64,000 nt of DNA from Lingula anatina (lineage: Eukaryota; Brachiopoda; Lingulata; Lingulida; Lingulidae): contig NW_019775846.1 of the NCBI RefSeq assembly GCF_001039355.2, positions 783,562 to 847,561 of the forward strand. The letters run 5' to 3'. Numbering within the stretch: the first letter of the stretch is position 1; every line of letters starts with the position of its first letter. Shown here one piece after another: positions 11,989 to 23,774 of the stretch. The translations under genes were made by a program, and so were the position numbers. The notes under the pieces were generated by a model. That model was not told where the DNA came from. It ran no database searches and saw only the letters and a list, made by a program, of their open reading frames with translations.

Positions 11989-12294
11989 TCAGTAACTTAT
12001 ATTCATTTTCTCCACCGTCTGTAAAAAAAAGTGACAAGATAACGAACGGTAATATTTTGTCTCTAGTTCACATTCGCGCAAACATATTTGTATGAAAAGA
12101 CCAGTCGCATTATCTAAATCCTCCCGGTGCAACGTTTGCCGTGTCAAAGCAGTAGCGGCAAGAGTAACGTGTACTTCCCCCAGGCCAGGTAGCATTAGCG
12201 GCATAGAAGACAAGAGGTCAGGTAATTTAACGACCACCACTGCTGGCATAGCAGTCTCTTCACTTGCTTCAACGGCGACTGTATGGGAAGCCAT
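11989..12294 (-). CDS. Possible minus-strand first exon, divergent from Frizzled
   Basis: This minus-strand ORF starts with ATG at 12294 and G at +4. It lies in a locally CpG-richer patch, unlike its AT-rich surroundings, and begins MASHTVAVEASEETAM. No family was recognised. The real exon probably ends before 11989 at an unidentified donor. A plus-strand ORF overlaps it (12092-12340), so either strand or neither may be coding. Confidence 0.2.
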   Translation of the reverse strand: MASHTVAVEASEETAMPAVVVVKLPDLLSSMPLMLPGLGEVHVTLAATALTRQTLHREDLDNATGLFIQICLRECELETKYYRSLSCHFFLQTVEKMNISY

Positions 12295-12880
12295 GCATAA
12301 ATCGCGACATTTAAGATTATTGCTTCCAGCTTGTAAATAATCACAACTAAATGCGATTAGAAAGTAGCTACCAAAAAGCTACACGAAAAATTGGGAAAAC
12401 AGCGACAAGAAGACGGCTGACAGATGTCACTCGGAAATGTTCAATAAACAGCGACATGTCACCATGTCGTTTATTTGACTTTATCGCCTGGAAGATCCAT
12501 TGTCAGGACCCCAGGTGCACTGTGTCAACTGATCATTACAGTGGTCACCTGGTACTCCTAAATCGTAAAGAAAACACTGGAATAATAATATGGTCTGCAG
12601 CACACAGCCGCACTAATTAAAATCCTTTTAACTGATAGTGTATCGCACCCTCGATCATGCTATTTCAGCGAGGCTTGGTGGGCACTTTTTAATCTCACCT
12701 CCGGAATTTACGCCTTAAATCTGACAAGTAAAGTAAGCTTTTGCAAATTTACGTTTTCCACAGGAGAAAAAACAAACTTCCTCTCCTAATGAACGCTTTC
12801 TTTTGCATTGAGAACTTAAAGCTTGTATTTGTTCACCCGGAGGGAGTGTGGAGGAATAGCTGTAATGTAAATCATGCCTA

Positions 12881-12945
12881 ATTGGGAATCAACCAATCAA
12901 CGAGCGACTTAAAGATAACATTATGAACTTCTGGTAGCTGATTGG
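12881..12945 (+). promoter_or_regulatory. CCAAT boxes upstream of Frizzled
   Basis: Three CCAAT-type sites lie 280-345 bp before the Frizzled start: ATTGG at 12881, CCAAT at 12893 and ATTGG at 12941. This suggests an NF-Y-type proximal promoter. No clear TATA box was identified. Confidence 0.4.
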
Positions 12946-13224
12946 TTCAACAGTGTTAAGATACCCCATAGCCTATGGTTCAGATTTCCACTGTGCAAAT
13001 ATGAAAATGTAAAGAGGCATGGCAAGGTGATCTCGACACTGACTCTACATGTTTTGTCTGTTTCAAAGTGTCGTACAAAGGCAGCCATGATTCGGAGGGG
13101 AGAGAAGGTCGTTTGATTCAGTTTGAAGGATTTACTTATATATTCTCGGGTAAGGATAGTTTCAAATGACTTAAAAGGAGCACAGTATCGTGATCGATTT
13201 GAAGGAAAGATAATCGAACTGAAA

Positions 13225-15015
13225 ATGGAGAGGTTTGCGGTGAGTGGGATCGTGTTGATTTTGGTTTCTAGTTGGATCGTAATGACTGAAGCTCAATTTT
13301 CCGTCGATCAACCAGAACACGGACGTTGTGAGCCAATAACTATCCCTCTCTGCAAAGATATCCAGTATAACCAGACTATAATGCCTAATTTACTAAACCA
13401 CCAAAAACAAGAAGAAGCGGGCTTAGAAGTTCATCAGTTTTTCCCTTTGGTCAAAGTGGATTGCAGTCCAAGTTTAAAATTCTTCCTCTGCACAATGTAC
13501 GTTCCCGTGTGTACTGTTTTAGAGTCAGCCATCCCGCCGTGCCGGTCGCTCTGTGTTCAAGCTAGACATGGCTGCGAAAGCCTCATGAATAGGTTCGGGT
13601 TCCAGTGGCCCGACGCCTTAGACTGTGACAAGTTTCCTTCGTCGGGTCTCTGTGTTGGAGAGAATTCTACGGAACCAGTGGACCCTGTAGTATCAACTAC
13701 TCCAAGGAGTGGTGTTGTCACCACAAGATCACCACCAAACCCTGACGGTGGTGGCAAAGACAATACTGATGACAAGGGCAGTAATACTGATAACCAGGAT
13801 AACCATACAGAGACTTCCAATCAGTTTAAATTTGGTACCTGTCCTGAACCATTCCAAACAGGACCAGGGACAAATTATCGTCTAAGAATCGATGGCCATA
13901 CTGAATATGATTGTGGTGCTCCATGTAAATATATGTTTTTCACAGATGACTTTGAGAAAACCTTTTCGCGAATTTGGATTGGAACATGGTCCATTCTGTG
14001 CATTGTTTCCACGTTATTTACTGTACTCACCTTCTTGGTAGACATGCAGCGATTTCGTTACCCAGAACGCCCGATTATCTTCCTTTCTGGATGTTACCTC
14101 ATTGTTGCAATAGCATACTTAACTGGATTTATTATACAAGATGAGGTAGTGTGTAATAGTTTTAGAAGAGATATTGAAATAGAATCACAAGATGAGAAAG
14201 GTACACCAATTAGAATCACGGACACAACCAATACTGTGCCATTTGTCACTCAAGGTACCAAGAAAGAAGGTTGCACCATTTTATTCATGATGGTTTATTT
14301 TTTTGGCATGGCTAGCTCAATCTGGTGGGTGATTCTCACACTGACATGGCTCCTGGCAGCAGGAATGAAATGGGGACATGAGGCTATCGAAGGAAATTCT
14401 CAGTATTTTCATCTGGCTGCCTGGGCTGTCCCAGCAATCAAAACAATAGCAATTTTAGCAATGGGGAAAGTTGAAGGAGATGTTCTGAGTGGTGTTTGCT
14501 ACACTGGAATCTTTGACACTGACGCCTTAAGAGGTTTTGTCCTGGCACCTCTAGTTGTGTACTTACTTATTGGAACTTCTTTTCTCCTAGCAGGATTCGT
14601 CTCTCTATTTCGTATTAGGACTATTATGAAACATGATGGCACGAAAACAGACAAACTAGAAAAACTCATGGTGCGAATAGGAATTTTTTCAGTATTGTAC
14701 ACCGTGCCAGCTACAATAGTAATAGCATGTTATTTCTATGAACAGACTTTCCGTGATGACTGGATGAAGTGGTGGTATAGCACCAAGGCTTGCATAGCCT
14801 ACATATTTCCCTGCCCAAGTGTCTACAGTTCATCCAAGCCAGACTTCATTGTATTTATGATTAAATACCTTATGACCCTTATAGTGGGAATCACATCAGG
14901 ATTCTGGATATGGTCGGGCAAAACTATTGACTCTTGGAAGAGATTTTATTCAAGGATTTTTCTCTCCTGGTGCAAAGAACGAAGCCATGGTGTGATGCTT
15001 GGCAACATGACGTGA
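13225..15015 (+). CDS. FZD1/2/7: Frizzled Wnt receptor, FZD1/2/7 class (single exon)
   Basis: The 596-residue receptor is uninterrupted, as vertebrate FZD1, 2 and 7 are. The start is the first ATG in frame (context gaaaATGG); the open frame before it has no ATG. A hydrophobic signal peptide covers residues 1 to about 23. The cysteine-rich Wnt-binding domain begins at C35, contains [12 protein letters not shown] and [13 protein letters not shown], and ends near 148. An acidic Ser/Thr linker follows, then seven membrane helices from about 249. The Dishevelled-binding KTxxxW motif is KTIDSW at 566-571. [11 protein letters not shown] and [19 protein letters not shown] are FZD1/2/7 hallmarks. The first extracellular loop, after VVCN, is longer than in human FZD7. 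The 25-residue tail ends LGNMT and lacks the ETTV PDZ ligand of vertebrate FZD1/2/7. It acts in canonical and planar Wnt signalling at the plasma membrane. Confidence 0.97.
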   Translation: MERFAVSGIVLILVSSWIVMTEAQFSVDQPEHGRCEPITIPLCKDIQYNQTIMPNLLNHQKQEEAGLEVHQFFPLVKVDCSPSLKFFLCTMYVPVCTVLESAIPPCRSLCVQARHGCESLMNRFGFQWPDALDCDKFPSSGLCVGENSTEPVDPVVSTTPRSGVVTTRSPPNPDGGGKDNTDDKGSNTDNQDNHTETSNQFKFGTCPEPFQTGPGTNYRLRIDGHTEYDCGAPCKYMFFTDDFEKTFSRIWIGTWSILCIVSTLFTVLTFLVDMQRFRYPERPIIFLSGCYLIVAIAYLTGFIIQDEVVCNSFRRDIEIESQDEKGTPIRITDTTNTVPFVTQGTKKEGCTILFMMVYFFGMASSIWWVILTLTWLLAAGMKWGHEAIEGNSQYFHLAAWAVPAIKTIAILAMGKVEGDVLSGVCYTGIFDTDALRGFVLAPLVVYLLIGTSFLLAGFVSLFRIRTIMKHDGTKTDKLEKLMVRIGIFSVLYTVPATIVIACYFYEQTFRDDWMKWWYSTKACIAYIFPCPSVYSSSKPDFIVFMIKYLMTLIVGITSGFWIWSGKTIDSWKRFYSRIFLSWCKERSHGVMLGNMT

Positions 15016-17696
15016 TGTTATAAGAAGGCGCTTTGAACAACTTCACATGTTTACTGTCTTTTTATCATTATAGTTATTGTTACTGATAACATGTTTTATA
15101 TACAGAATGTATTCCGCCAGTTTTGAACAGCTTGCATGACTTCTCTAAATAACAAGATGCACTTTGTTTTTACAGAGAGAATATGGGTGTTTCTACAGAG
15201 ATAAATAGAATGTCTGTTCAGTTTCATTTAAGTCAACACTGCATTGAAAGTTACACAGCGGTATACCTGTAGTTCATCCTCTAGGTACTGTCTGTCTAGG
15301 CAGGTGAACTGTTGCAATGCTCTGCAGCTGGGAAGGGATGTTACACATTGATCTAAGCAGAATATGTAAAGCTGGTATACAAACACACTGAAAGTTCGGA
15401 AACCCAGCGTTTTAATTTGTTTGGAAGATGGCATCAAGGTATGGTGAAGATTAATTATTGACCAGTGGTCAAGATATAGTTCATTAAGTTTAAGTAATCC
15501 ATGAACAGCTGGTCACCTGGGAACCTGTATGTTAATGCTATGAGCACTGGATTGACCACACGGTGGACACAGGATGACAAGATGTGGAACCACATATAAT
15601 TAAGGTTATACTTTGTATGAGATATATTGTGGTCATATCAGATTGAAATTTGGTGGGTGTATCTCTAATTATAGGTGCTTGGTATGGCATGTTTCATGTT
15701 CAAATAAGACTTTCACCTGACATGCTATTATGGGACCCAGATCAGCAGCTGTTTACAAGAGTTGTAACAAACAGATACATTCTTTATAATTTATAGTTTA
15801 TTACATACAAATGTTAATACATTAATTCAATGTGCCTGCCTTCAAATAGATCATGCCCACCCATGATGGAGAGTGAATTACTAAATTCGGGACTAACCTT
15901 ATAATACATTTTGTTTGAGCAAAATTCTGCCAAAACTGATTACTTGGGGAGAAAATGTTTGAAATATTTATCATTTTCTTTAGCCATAGTGAATTATCTT
16001 AAATCATTTTTCCAAAAAATGTATGTGTTAGTGTGGGCCTAGATGCCAAGTAGATCACTCCCTACTTGGAAGCAGCAAAGGTTTGGAGTTGCTTTAAACA
16101 AATTAAACATAATGCTGCTTTCACTGTGGAACCCCTGTTGATATCAAAACTTCCAAAGTGTCACTTAGATTGAACAGATAGGACTGAGCCTGAGAAATCC
16201 CAGCTTAAATCCAAGGTGTGCAAGTTGGATTTGGAAGTAAACAGGATAGGCATCAGAATTCAATACCTGAGTGAATGGAAATGCCATGGGATTGAGGGAG
16301 TGTAGCAAAAATTGAATTTTACCTAATTTTTTCTAGGGGTTGAAAAAATTTACTCACAGTAAAATTTTTAAAGGTCGGATATTATATCAGAATATAATAC
16401 TTAAGTGAAAAAATACCAGGGAAGACTAAGTAAGTTATAAAGAGATAATATAACATGCATATTTATTTGATATAATATTTCAAATCTCTCTCTCTTAGTT
16501 TTAAGTGTTCACATTTTTAATTAATTTTCAGTGGCGCTTTGCCAGGCTTGGTGCTGTAAACGATAGTTGTACTTAAATTATATCTAAACACTGCGAGAGG
16601 GTCCCCTGGTAAGGAGCTGTAATCCCAGATCCAATCTGCTTGTTAAGTAGACCCTGTGCTTCTGCTGCTGGAAGCTTTTTCCTGATGAGAACTGATGGCA
16701 TACTTAAAGGATTACTAGTTTCCATGGAGATATGTAAGCTGGGAATAGTAAATTTTTTAAGGAGGTCAGGAGTCTTGAAAGGGTTTAGAAGGATAAGATC
16801 ACCCTTGCCTTTTTAAAACTGGACCTTTTATTTAGACTACTGAAATGGTATTTTTAAACAATGTGTCTGTCTCTGTGGTAGTCTTGGTTTCATTTTACAA
16901 GTTTCAGCCTCAAAATTTCTATTTTTGTCCTGAAAGGAATAGTATTTTGCTTTTGCTGGAAGACCACTTGATTTTTGCCGTAATTTCAGCTCTAAGCATT
17001 TTGTCCTTGATTCCTGCCATGTCACATTTGAGTCATAGCCATGGGTCCTCCAGTTTTAAGACGGATTATGGCTGTCCCAACACCTGCAGTGTTTATCAGA
17101 GTCCTTTATCACTGCAGGAAATAGGCTACTGGGGCAGGTTTTTGAATTCCTAATAATTTTTATCAGTATTTTTTTTTTCGGTTCATTCTACAGCACTCCA
17201 GTCCCCATGTGACCTGTGCTTATGTAGTCTCATGTCTTGCATGGGGCTCCAATCCCATTTCTCATTATGGAATTGGCCTTTGAATAGGGCAACTGAAGTA
17301 ACCCCCAGCATATTAACTCAACCGTATCAAATGGTATGAAAAACTAGCAAAAGGTAGGGAAGCTGGGCTAGTTAAAGTCAATAAATCAAGTTTGTGGTTG
17401 ATGGGTTCAGCTTTATATGATAGTCTTCTAAAGTCGTCTCAGTATAATCCTCCCTGTCAGCAGAATGTGTGCAGTAGTGTTACTATTTCCACAGAGAGTG
17501 CTGAATAAGGCACCAGAAAAAGGTCAACACGAGTGGAATGGGTTCATTTTTTTTGCCCTCACTCTGAATCAGCATATTATGTGAGTTACTAAATTCTGCA
17601 TCTGGCTTAAGAAAAAAAAATCTCACAATTAAGAGTAATTTCGAGAGAAATTGGAATTGCCCTTGACAGGGAGCTGTTGGTATTGGATGAAGTTAA

Positions 17697-17941
17697 GGCT
17701 TCGTTCACATGCAATGTCTATTTTCTATTTTCTATTTTCGGTATGTCTTATGATCACGGTCTGTGCACTGAATATCCCGCGGCGTAATTACTGGCAGCGC
17801 GAGCCAGTTACTTATTGTAACTTATAGTAACTGGCTCGCGCTGCCAGTAATTACGCGGCGGGATATTCAGTGCACAGACCGTGATCATAAGACATACCGA
17901 AAATAGAAAATAGAAAATAGACATTGCATGTGAACGAAGCC
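17697..17941. mobile_element. 245-bp foldback (MITE-like) element
   Basis: It is almost wholly an inverted repeat, with arms of about 115 bp (termini GGCTTCGTTCAC and its complement) around a short loop near 17811-17826. The arms are nearly identical except for a small difference at about 17776-17784. Direct TAA flanks it (17694-17696 and 17942-17944), consistent with a 3-bp target duplication. It has no coding capacity. Confidence 0.85.
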
Positions 17942-18369
17942 TAAGTTGCCATGGCCCCATTAATGGCACAGGCAATTTATCATTTTCTTAATCAAAATTT
18001 CAGTGAAGCACTGTCAAGGGTGTCTGTATAGTTGGAATGTGTACATTTTGGCATAGGTTGACCTTCATGCTTGATATTGAGACCCAGACTTTAAAGATTA
18101 TATTATTATAGTAGTGGAAGTGTATCGACAAACACTCAGTGTTTTTCCTTTTACTTGTTTTTACAGAACTACTATTGTAGTTTTTTTTAGTAAGCTTTGT
18201 TTTATTAATTCACTGTGGGCAGATATGAAGAAATAGCTTTCTCATAGTTACTTTGTTGTGTACCAGCGTACAGTGATGTTATCCTGTGAAATCATGATTT
18301 GTAAATATTACAGGGAAAACCTGTTAGCTGCTTATTAATGAGTATATACTTATATGGTTTGTTCTATAC

Positions 18370-18375
18370 AATAAA
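18370..18375 (+). terminator. Candidate distal polyadenylation signal of Frizzled
   Basis: Canonical AATAAA 3.35 kb downstream of the Frizzled stop. A proximal alternative is at 17390-17395. Confidence 0.3.
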
Positions 18376-21300
18376 GAAACCACACATTTTGTAAATTTGA
18401 TAAGAGATAGATAATTGTATATTATGCCTATAGTAACTTTAAGAGAAGATGTTCACATTACAATACAATTTTATCCATTTTGTAACCAACTGTACAAGTA
18501 AAATATGCCCAGCGTTAATAAATGTCAAATGTACTAATGTATTCTCAAAATCTGTGTATGTCATTTTCTGTATGTTTGAGTCACCATCAGGCAGGTATTT
18601 TATATAAAACGCCAGACCATAATGATATTGATCCAAAGGTTTGTGGCTATTGTATTGGAGTTTGAAATTAACGCAAGAAATCAATTTGAACTCAGGTGCA
18701 CAACCTAGGTATTAAAGGTGTGTACTGACAATGAGACTCTCTGCATCCTTGAGTTACCTTTTATTTGCACAAGCTTAAGAAAAATAACGACAAGCAGTAC
18801 TTGCTTTGGTTTCGGATCGACTCAGTCAATTGAATCGAAGCAGCGTGGATAATCAGCCATTATTAGCATGTATTTGTGTTATTTCTCAGGTGAAGCTTGG
18901 TTCACACATGGACAACAGTCTAACCTAGGTGGTCGAGCTAAGCGTTTTCTGACCCTACCCCATGGGAAGGAGGAGGGATTTATCTGCATCACTGAGTTCA
19001 CACAGCTCAATTTATAAAAGAAAATGAGGGTGAAATTTGTAAAGATGTCTAACTCTTAAAAAAGTTGCCATAGGACAGGTGCTCAAGCATTACCAAACCT
19101 CTAGAAGTGACTGCAACTTGAAAGCTAGTTGCATGTTATTTTCAGTATGTGTCAAATAAAAGACAATAATTCTTGATCATAACAAAGAAGTTGACAAAGC
19201 AGGGTAAAAAGGATATGAATGTCATGGAAGCTGGTATGCTGTTTTGAAGTTGGGGGAGTGATCGCTGCAGAGCGATGCTATCAGTGTCAAAGTTGAACAT
19301 CATTGCCTAGAAGAACCCAGTTGATAACAACATTATTGCGTGTCGCATGCATCATGCTTACCTACCATTACATTGGCAAGTCACCTCGGGGTTGTACCCA
19401 CCATTATTGGCCCTGTGTGCTTTTTAATGGGAAATATAATATGGGGAAACCGCAATGGAAAATGGGATCACACAAATTTGAGCTATAACCAAGAGCAAGA
19501 ATTTTGCATGAGCGGGTTACTGTCTATGAATTCACCGGGGGAAAAGTTTTAATATTACAGACGTCGGGGTCATTCTTTCATTCCTTTCTTTCCAACTTTC
19601 CTCCCTAGTGCCCTGGGCCAGTCCTCTCTCTCTTTCTATTTATAATATAATCTGTATTTTTGAATTAAAGCAGATTGACTTCTGGATTATGTTGATCAAC
19701 AAAAGAGGGTGGCTTCAAATTTCAAGGTGTATACAGTATGAATCATCTCCCACAGACTGGATGCACAAAGTTGTTTTGTCAGGTGGGAACCATATCTTTA
19801 CTGAAAGAGATCAACTGTCTTCTGTTCTCAGTGAAGAAGACTGTCAAGCAAAAAAAAAAAAAAAACAGGAATTTTGATGCAGACAAGACATCCAGAGAGA
19901 CACCTGTGAATATCTAAACCTTAGGTACTTGTTTGGATATAAAAACAAAATTAGTGCATATAACCCAATTTTTGATTTTGAAATATAGATATCTGTGAAA
20001 CAACCTGCTGGAGAGATGAGTGAAAGGTAGACGAGCTGTTCTAAAAAAAAAAAAAAACATTTTAGCTACAGTGGCCCCCAGATTGCACTCTTGCCTTCTT
20101 GGCCCAAAAATACTCTTGGTGAATGATTGGCATGGCAAAATTTATAATTGGCAAAAAAGAAGCCTTAGGAATAAGTGTTATCCCAAGCATAGTTTTATCA
20201 TTTCTGAATTTTGAGCATTCATCTCAATATTTAGAGCCCTTTATACTTTTCATCAAGTTAACTGGAAACTATTACCTGGCATAAACAAAGTTGTAATGGA
20301 GCCCCCCTATGTTTATGTCCACAGCATGTTGTCATTGAAAGGCTTGAAGGTTGCCATGGTTATAAAAAGTGATCTCCATAGCAACTGTGTAATCAGGGGT
20401 AATTGGGTGGCTCACTTTTAGCTGTACAGAGTCCAAATGTTTCCTGATAGCCAACTTGTGCTTGACCTAGGTGGTTGGGATTGTTAGAAGGGGAGTCTTT
20501 TGTTCAGGGGGGCAATACAACAGGATCCTATCTTTAATCTGGACTTGGATATTTGCAGTTGAAATAAAAACAATTTATATGATAATCTACAGCATGCAGT
20601 CTGCATTCAGGAGCATATGGCATTTTAATGGCAGTAATTTGTTATTCTAAGTCGTGTAAACCATGCCACCCTCATAAAATGCTTTCATTGAAAATGCTGC
20701 AGATATCATGGGCAAAAGTCTGGATAACATATCTTTGCTGCCAGGTTTTAAGATTGACTTGCCATGATAGGTTTTCCAGAGTTTCTTTTTGTGTGGTCTT
20801 GTTTCCTGGCTAGGAATGATAGGATTATTTTCTTCAGTGAGCCAGTCGAGTTTTTTTTTTCTAGATTTCAAAGCCAGTAAAGATATTGGAAAGATTCCCA
20901 TCCACCTTTTAATTCTCATTTGTCAGTTTGTTATAATATGGCTGCCTGACATCTTGATTTTTTCACTCTGACAGTTCGGGAATGCATTCAAATGGGTGTC
21001 ATGCCTCAAGCTGCATGTGGGCGATGATAGGGAGAAAAAAAATTGAACAGCTGTATAATTTTCATTTTAATGTGCATCAAAATCAATTCAGTTGAAAATT
21101 TTAAAAGTTGTCATGAGTTGTTTGATAGATTAATGTCATCTTCCAAGCTAACAACTGGTATGTTTTTTTTCTCATATTAGTAATTAAAAAAAAGATGATA
21201 TGAAATTTAAGTTTGTAATTGTGGAGGCACTTTTTGATGATAAATGACTGAAAATCATAATGGCTGAAAACATTGATACTTGTGCTCTTTTATCAAATCA

Positions 21301-22644
21301 CATAAACACCTGTACTCCAGAAAGTAATCAGTTTTGTTGACAACTTGGCAAAATTTAATGATGTAATGACCCCAGTTATTTTTCACCGTAATTTTCTCAG
21401 ACATCCATAGAAAAAAATTTCTGGGAGAAAGCTCTGCCCTTTCTATGTCAATCATTGAAAGAAGTTGTAATTAATCCTCCCCAACTGTGTCTGTCTGTCT
21501 CACAGCAGACAATCGTCTGCTTTTTTCTCCATTCCATTTCACTCACTAGATTATGCTGACAATACTGGTGGTATTGGCTGAGAATCCCAATTAAATGCAA
21601 ATGTGACATGTCGGTCGTGACCTCCCTCTCAGCTATACCCATCTTTTCCTGTCATGAACAAAGACTTGGAGACAACACCAGCTGCAGCTGATGAAAACTA
21701 GACAACTGCCGCTAAGAAGTTCAGCTCTGGGTTGACAGGATATTTTATTCCAAAGGATGCATGCATTATACATCAATTAAATTGTAGTGGTTCAAAAGAA
21801 TGGGAGATGGTATGTAAGGGTTTAGTTCTCCAGCAGGCAGCGTATTTGAAGAATCATGTGTCATATGAAATTTGAGTTTATGATATTTTGGTAAAGAAAA
21901 GGAAATGGTTGAAAATAATTGAGTCTGTTATACCCACTGTGCTTTATCTGAAAAATGAGTCACAATGCAATATTTCTACTGTCTGGCATAATAGGTTTTA
22001 AAAATTGCATGGCCCCAAACATCTCACTCTTTATTTTTCATCATTCTAATAAAAGCGAATGATCCATTTTATTAGCACCTGCTGCTTTAATGTAGACCTA
22101 TGATATATAGAACTAACATTCAATCTCACATCATGCAAGATCCTGAATAATGAAAGATATTGCTTCATCTGCCCTTTCTGTCCCTTACAGCATCACCACA
22201 TACACTTGCCCAAAACATCAATACTTTCAATCAGACTTAATGTTTACTAACCTAATCATGCATGCATAAAATACTCGAGTGAAATACATTAATTGAAATT
22301 GTGACTTTATTGTGAGATGTTACTCTATCTCATTTCATGCAGGAGAGATCAGTGGAAGTAATCAAATGAAAACTTGTATTGAGTGGATGCAGTGATTACT
22401 TTGAATTCAGAGGGATAATATTTGATGAGCTGATGCAAACATTACAGATGTCTGCCTTTGTGGACAGACCAGCCTTCATTTGTGTGGAACTTACTTAAAC
22501 ACCATTTTTTCAGACAGAAAGTCAAATTCTTGCATATTTTGGTTCAAGAGATTGGTGAGGGGTTACTTATTTGCCAAAAGAAAAAATTAATCTTGAAGAT
22601 CCTCGCGTAAAATAACACATAATGTGTGGTTACAGTATTGAGTT

Positions 22645-22645
<1 letters not shown>

Positions 22646-22681
<36 letters not shown>
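22646..22681. repeat. CA microsatellite
   Basis: About 18 CA units in intergenic DNA. Confidence 0.95.
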
Positions 22682-22684
<3 letters not shown>

Positions 22685-23238
22685 AACTTAAATAAACTCC
22701 TTAAATATTCAGGTAAAACATAAAGGCACGTACTAGTATATCAGAGATTTCTATTTGTAGGACAAAGAGTCGCTGTACATGTTGTAGGGCTTCTACAAAG
22801 GCTAATGACTTGTCAGGCTATTTAAGATCTATGAGAAGAGGTCAGGGAAGGCCAATGGTCAGTGATAAATGTGAAGGGGGAGGGGCAATGTAATAAGGGT
22901 ACACTGCTCAAGACCTTTAGTACCAAACCGAACATTTTTAGTGTTGGTAATACATGTGTGTAGTCTGGAATGAGATGGCATATAACCATGCTCAGCTGTC
23001 AACTTGATCAGTTAATGAGCCTAAAAACAATCAAATGTGATTTATGAATACCACACTAGCACAAAAAGTGCAAATAGTAATTTCTCCATAATGCAAAAAA
23101 AAAAAAAGATCAAAATTGATTAAGTACTTTTAGACAAATTCATTAAGTTGCTATTTATTATGACATTTTATAGGAACTATGCATGGCAGTTTCTTCATTT
23201 CTTGAATTTTATTTACTTATTTATTTATTCATTAATTT

Positions 23239-23245
23239 ATTATTA

Positions 23246-23279
<34 letters not shown>

Positions 23280-23281
23280 TT
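23239..23281. repeat. ATT microsatellite
   Basis: ATT units following TTTA-type units. Confidence 0.9.
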
Positions 23282-23739
23282 TGCAGTATATGATTTATAT
23301 GATAATGGCCCATTGTTGAATACACATTTCTTTTAATTGTTGCTACTATATCCATTTTACATCTTAAACTGTAACATTTAACGTACACTTTACACAATCT
23401 ATAGTATTAGTCTCATTGAAAAAATATTGCACCTTTATTCGAGGAGTCATTATATTACAGGTAACCAGTGGTGTCTGAGCATCCCCCCTTCTCCTGCCAA
23501 AAATGCCCAGAAATTACCATCTGCAATTGAATAGGAAACAATGTGATAGCCTGGACTGATTAAACTGATAATAATGATGGTGTTATTGATCATGCAGAAG
23601 GTAATAAAAGAGAGAAACAAGAAGCCAAGTATATGTATTGAATATAAATATGCTCAGGTTAGACCTGTTCCCACCAGTTTTGACAGATTCATTTTTTAGA
23701 CCTGAATGGTGGTAGCAGATGCATAGACCCCCTCCCCCT

Positions 23740-23742
<3 letters not shown>

Positions 23743-23774
<32 letters not shown>
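23743..23774. repeat. CA microsatellite
   Basis: About 16 CA units following a C-rich tract. Confidence 0.95.

Larger units (their letters stand above)
15016..18375 (+). other. Probable long 3' UTR of Frizzled
   Basis: No coding exon was seen. Canonical AATAAA signals occur at 17390-17395 and 18370-18375, so the transcript may carry a 2.4-3.3 kb 3' UTR. If the distal signal is used, the mRNA includes the foldback element at 17697-17941. Confidence 0.35.

Noticed and set aside
13123-13224. N-terminal extension of the Frizzled ORF
   Set aside because: The extension begins with TTG, not ATG. A signal peptide follows directly after the ATG at 13225.
13557-13820. Minus-strand ORF inside Frizzled
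   Set aside because: Shadow of the receptor coding frame, covering the end of the CRD and the linker.
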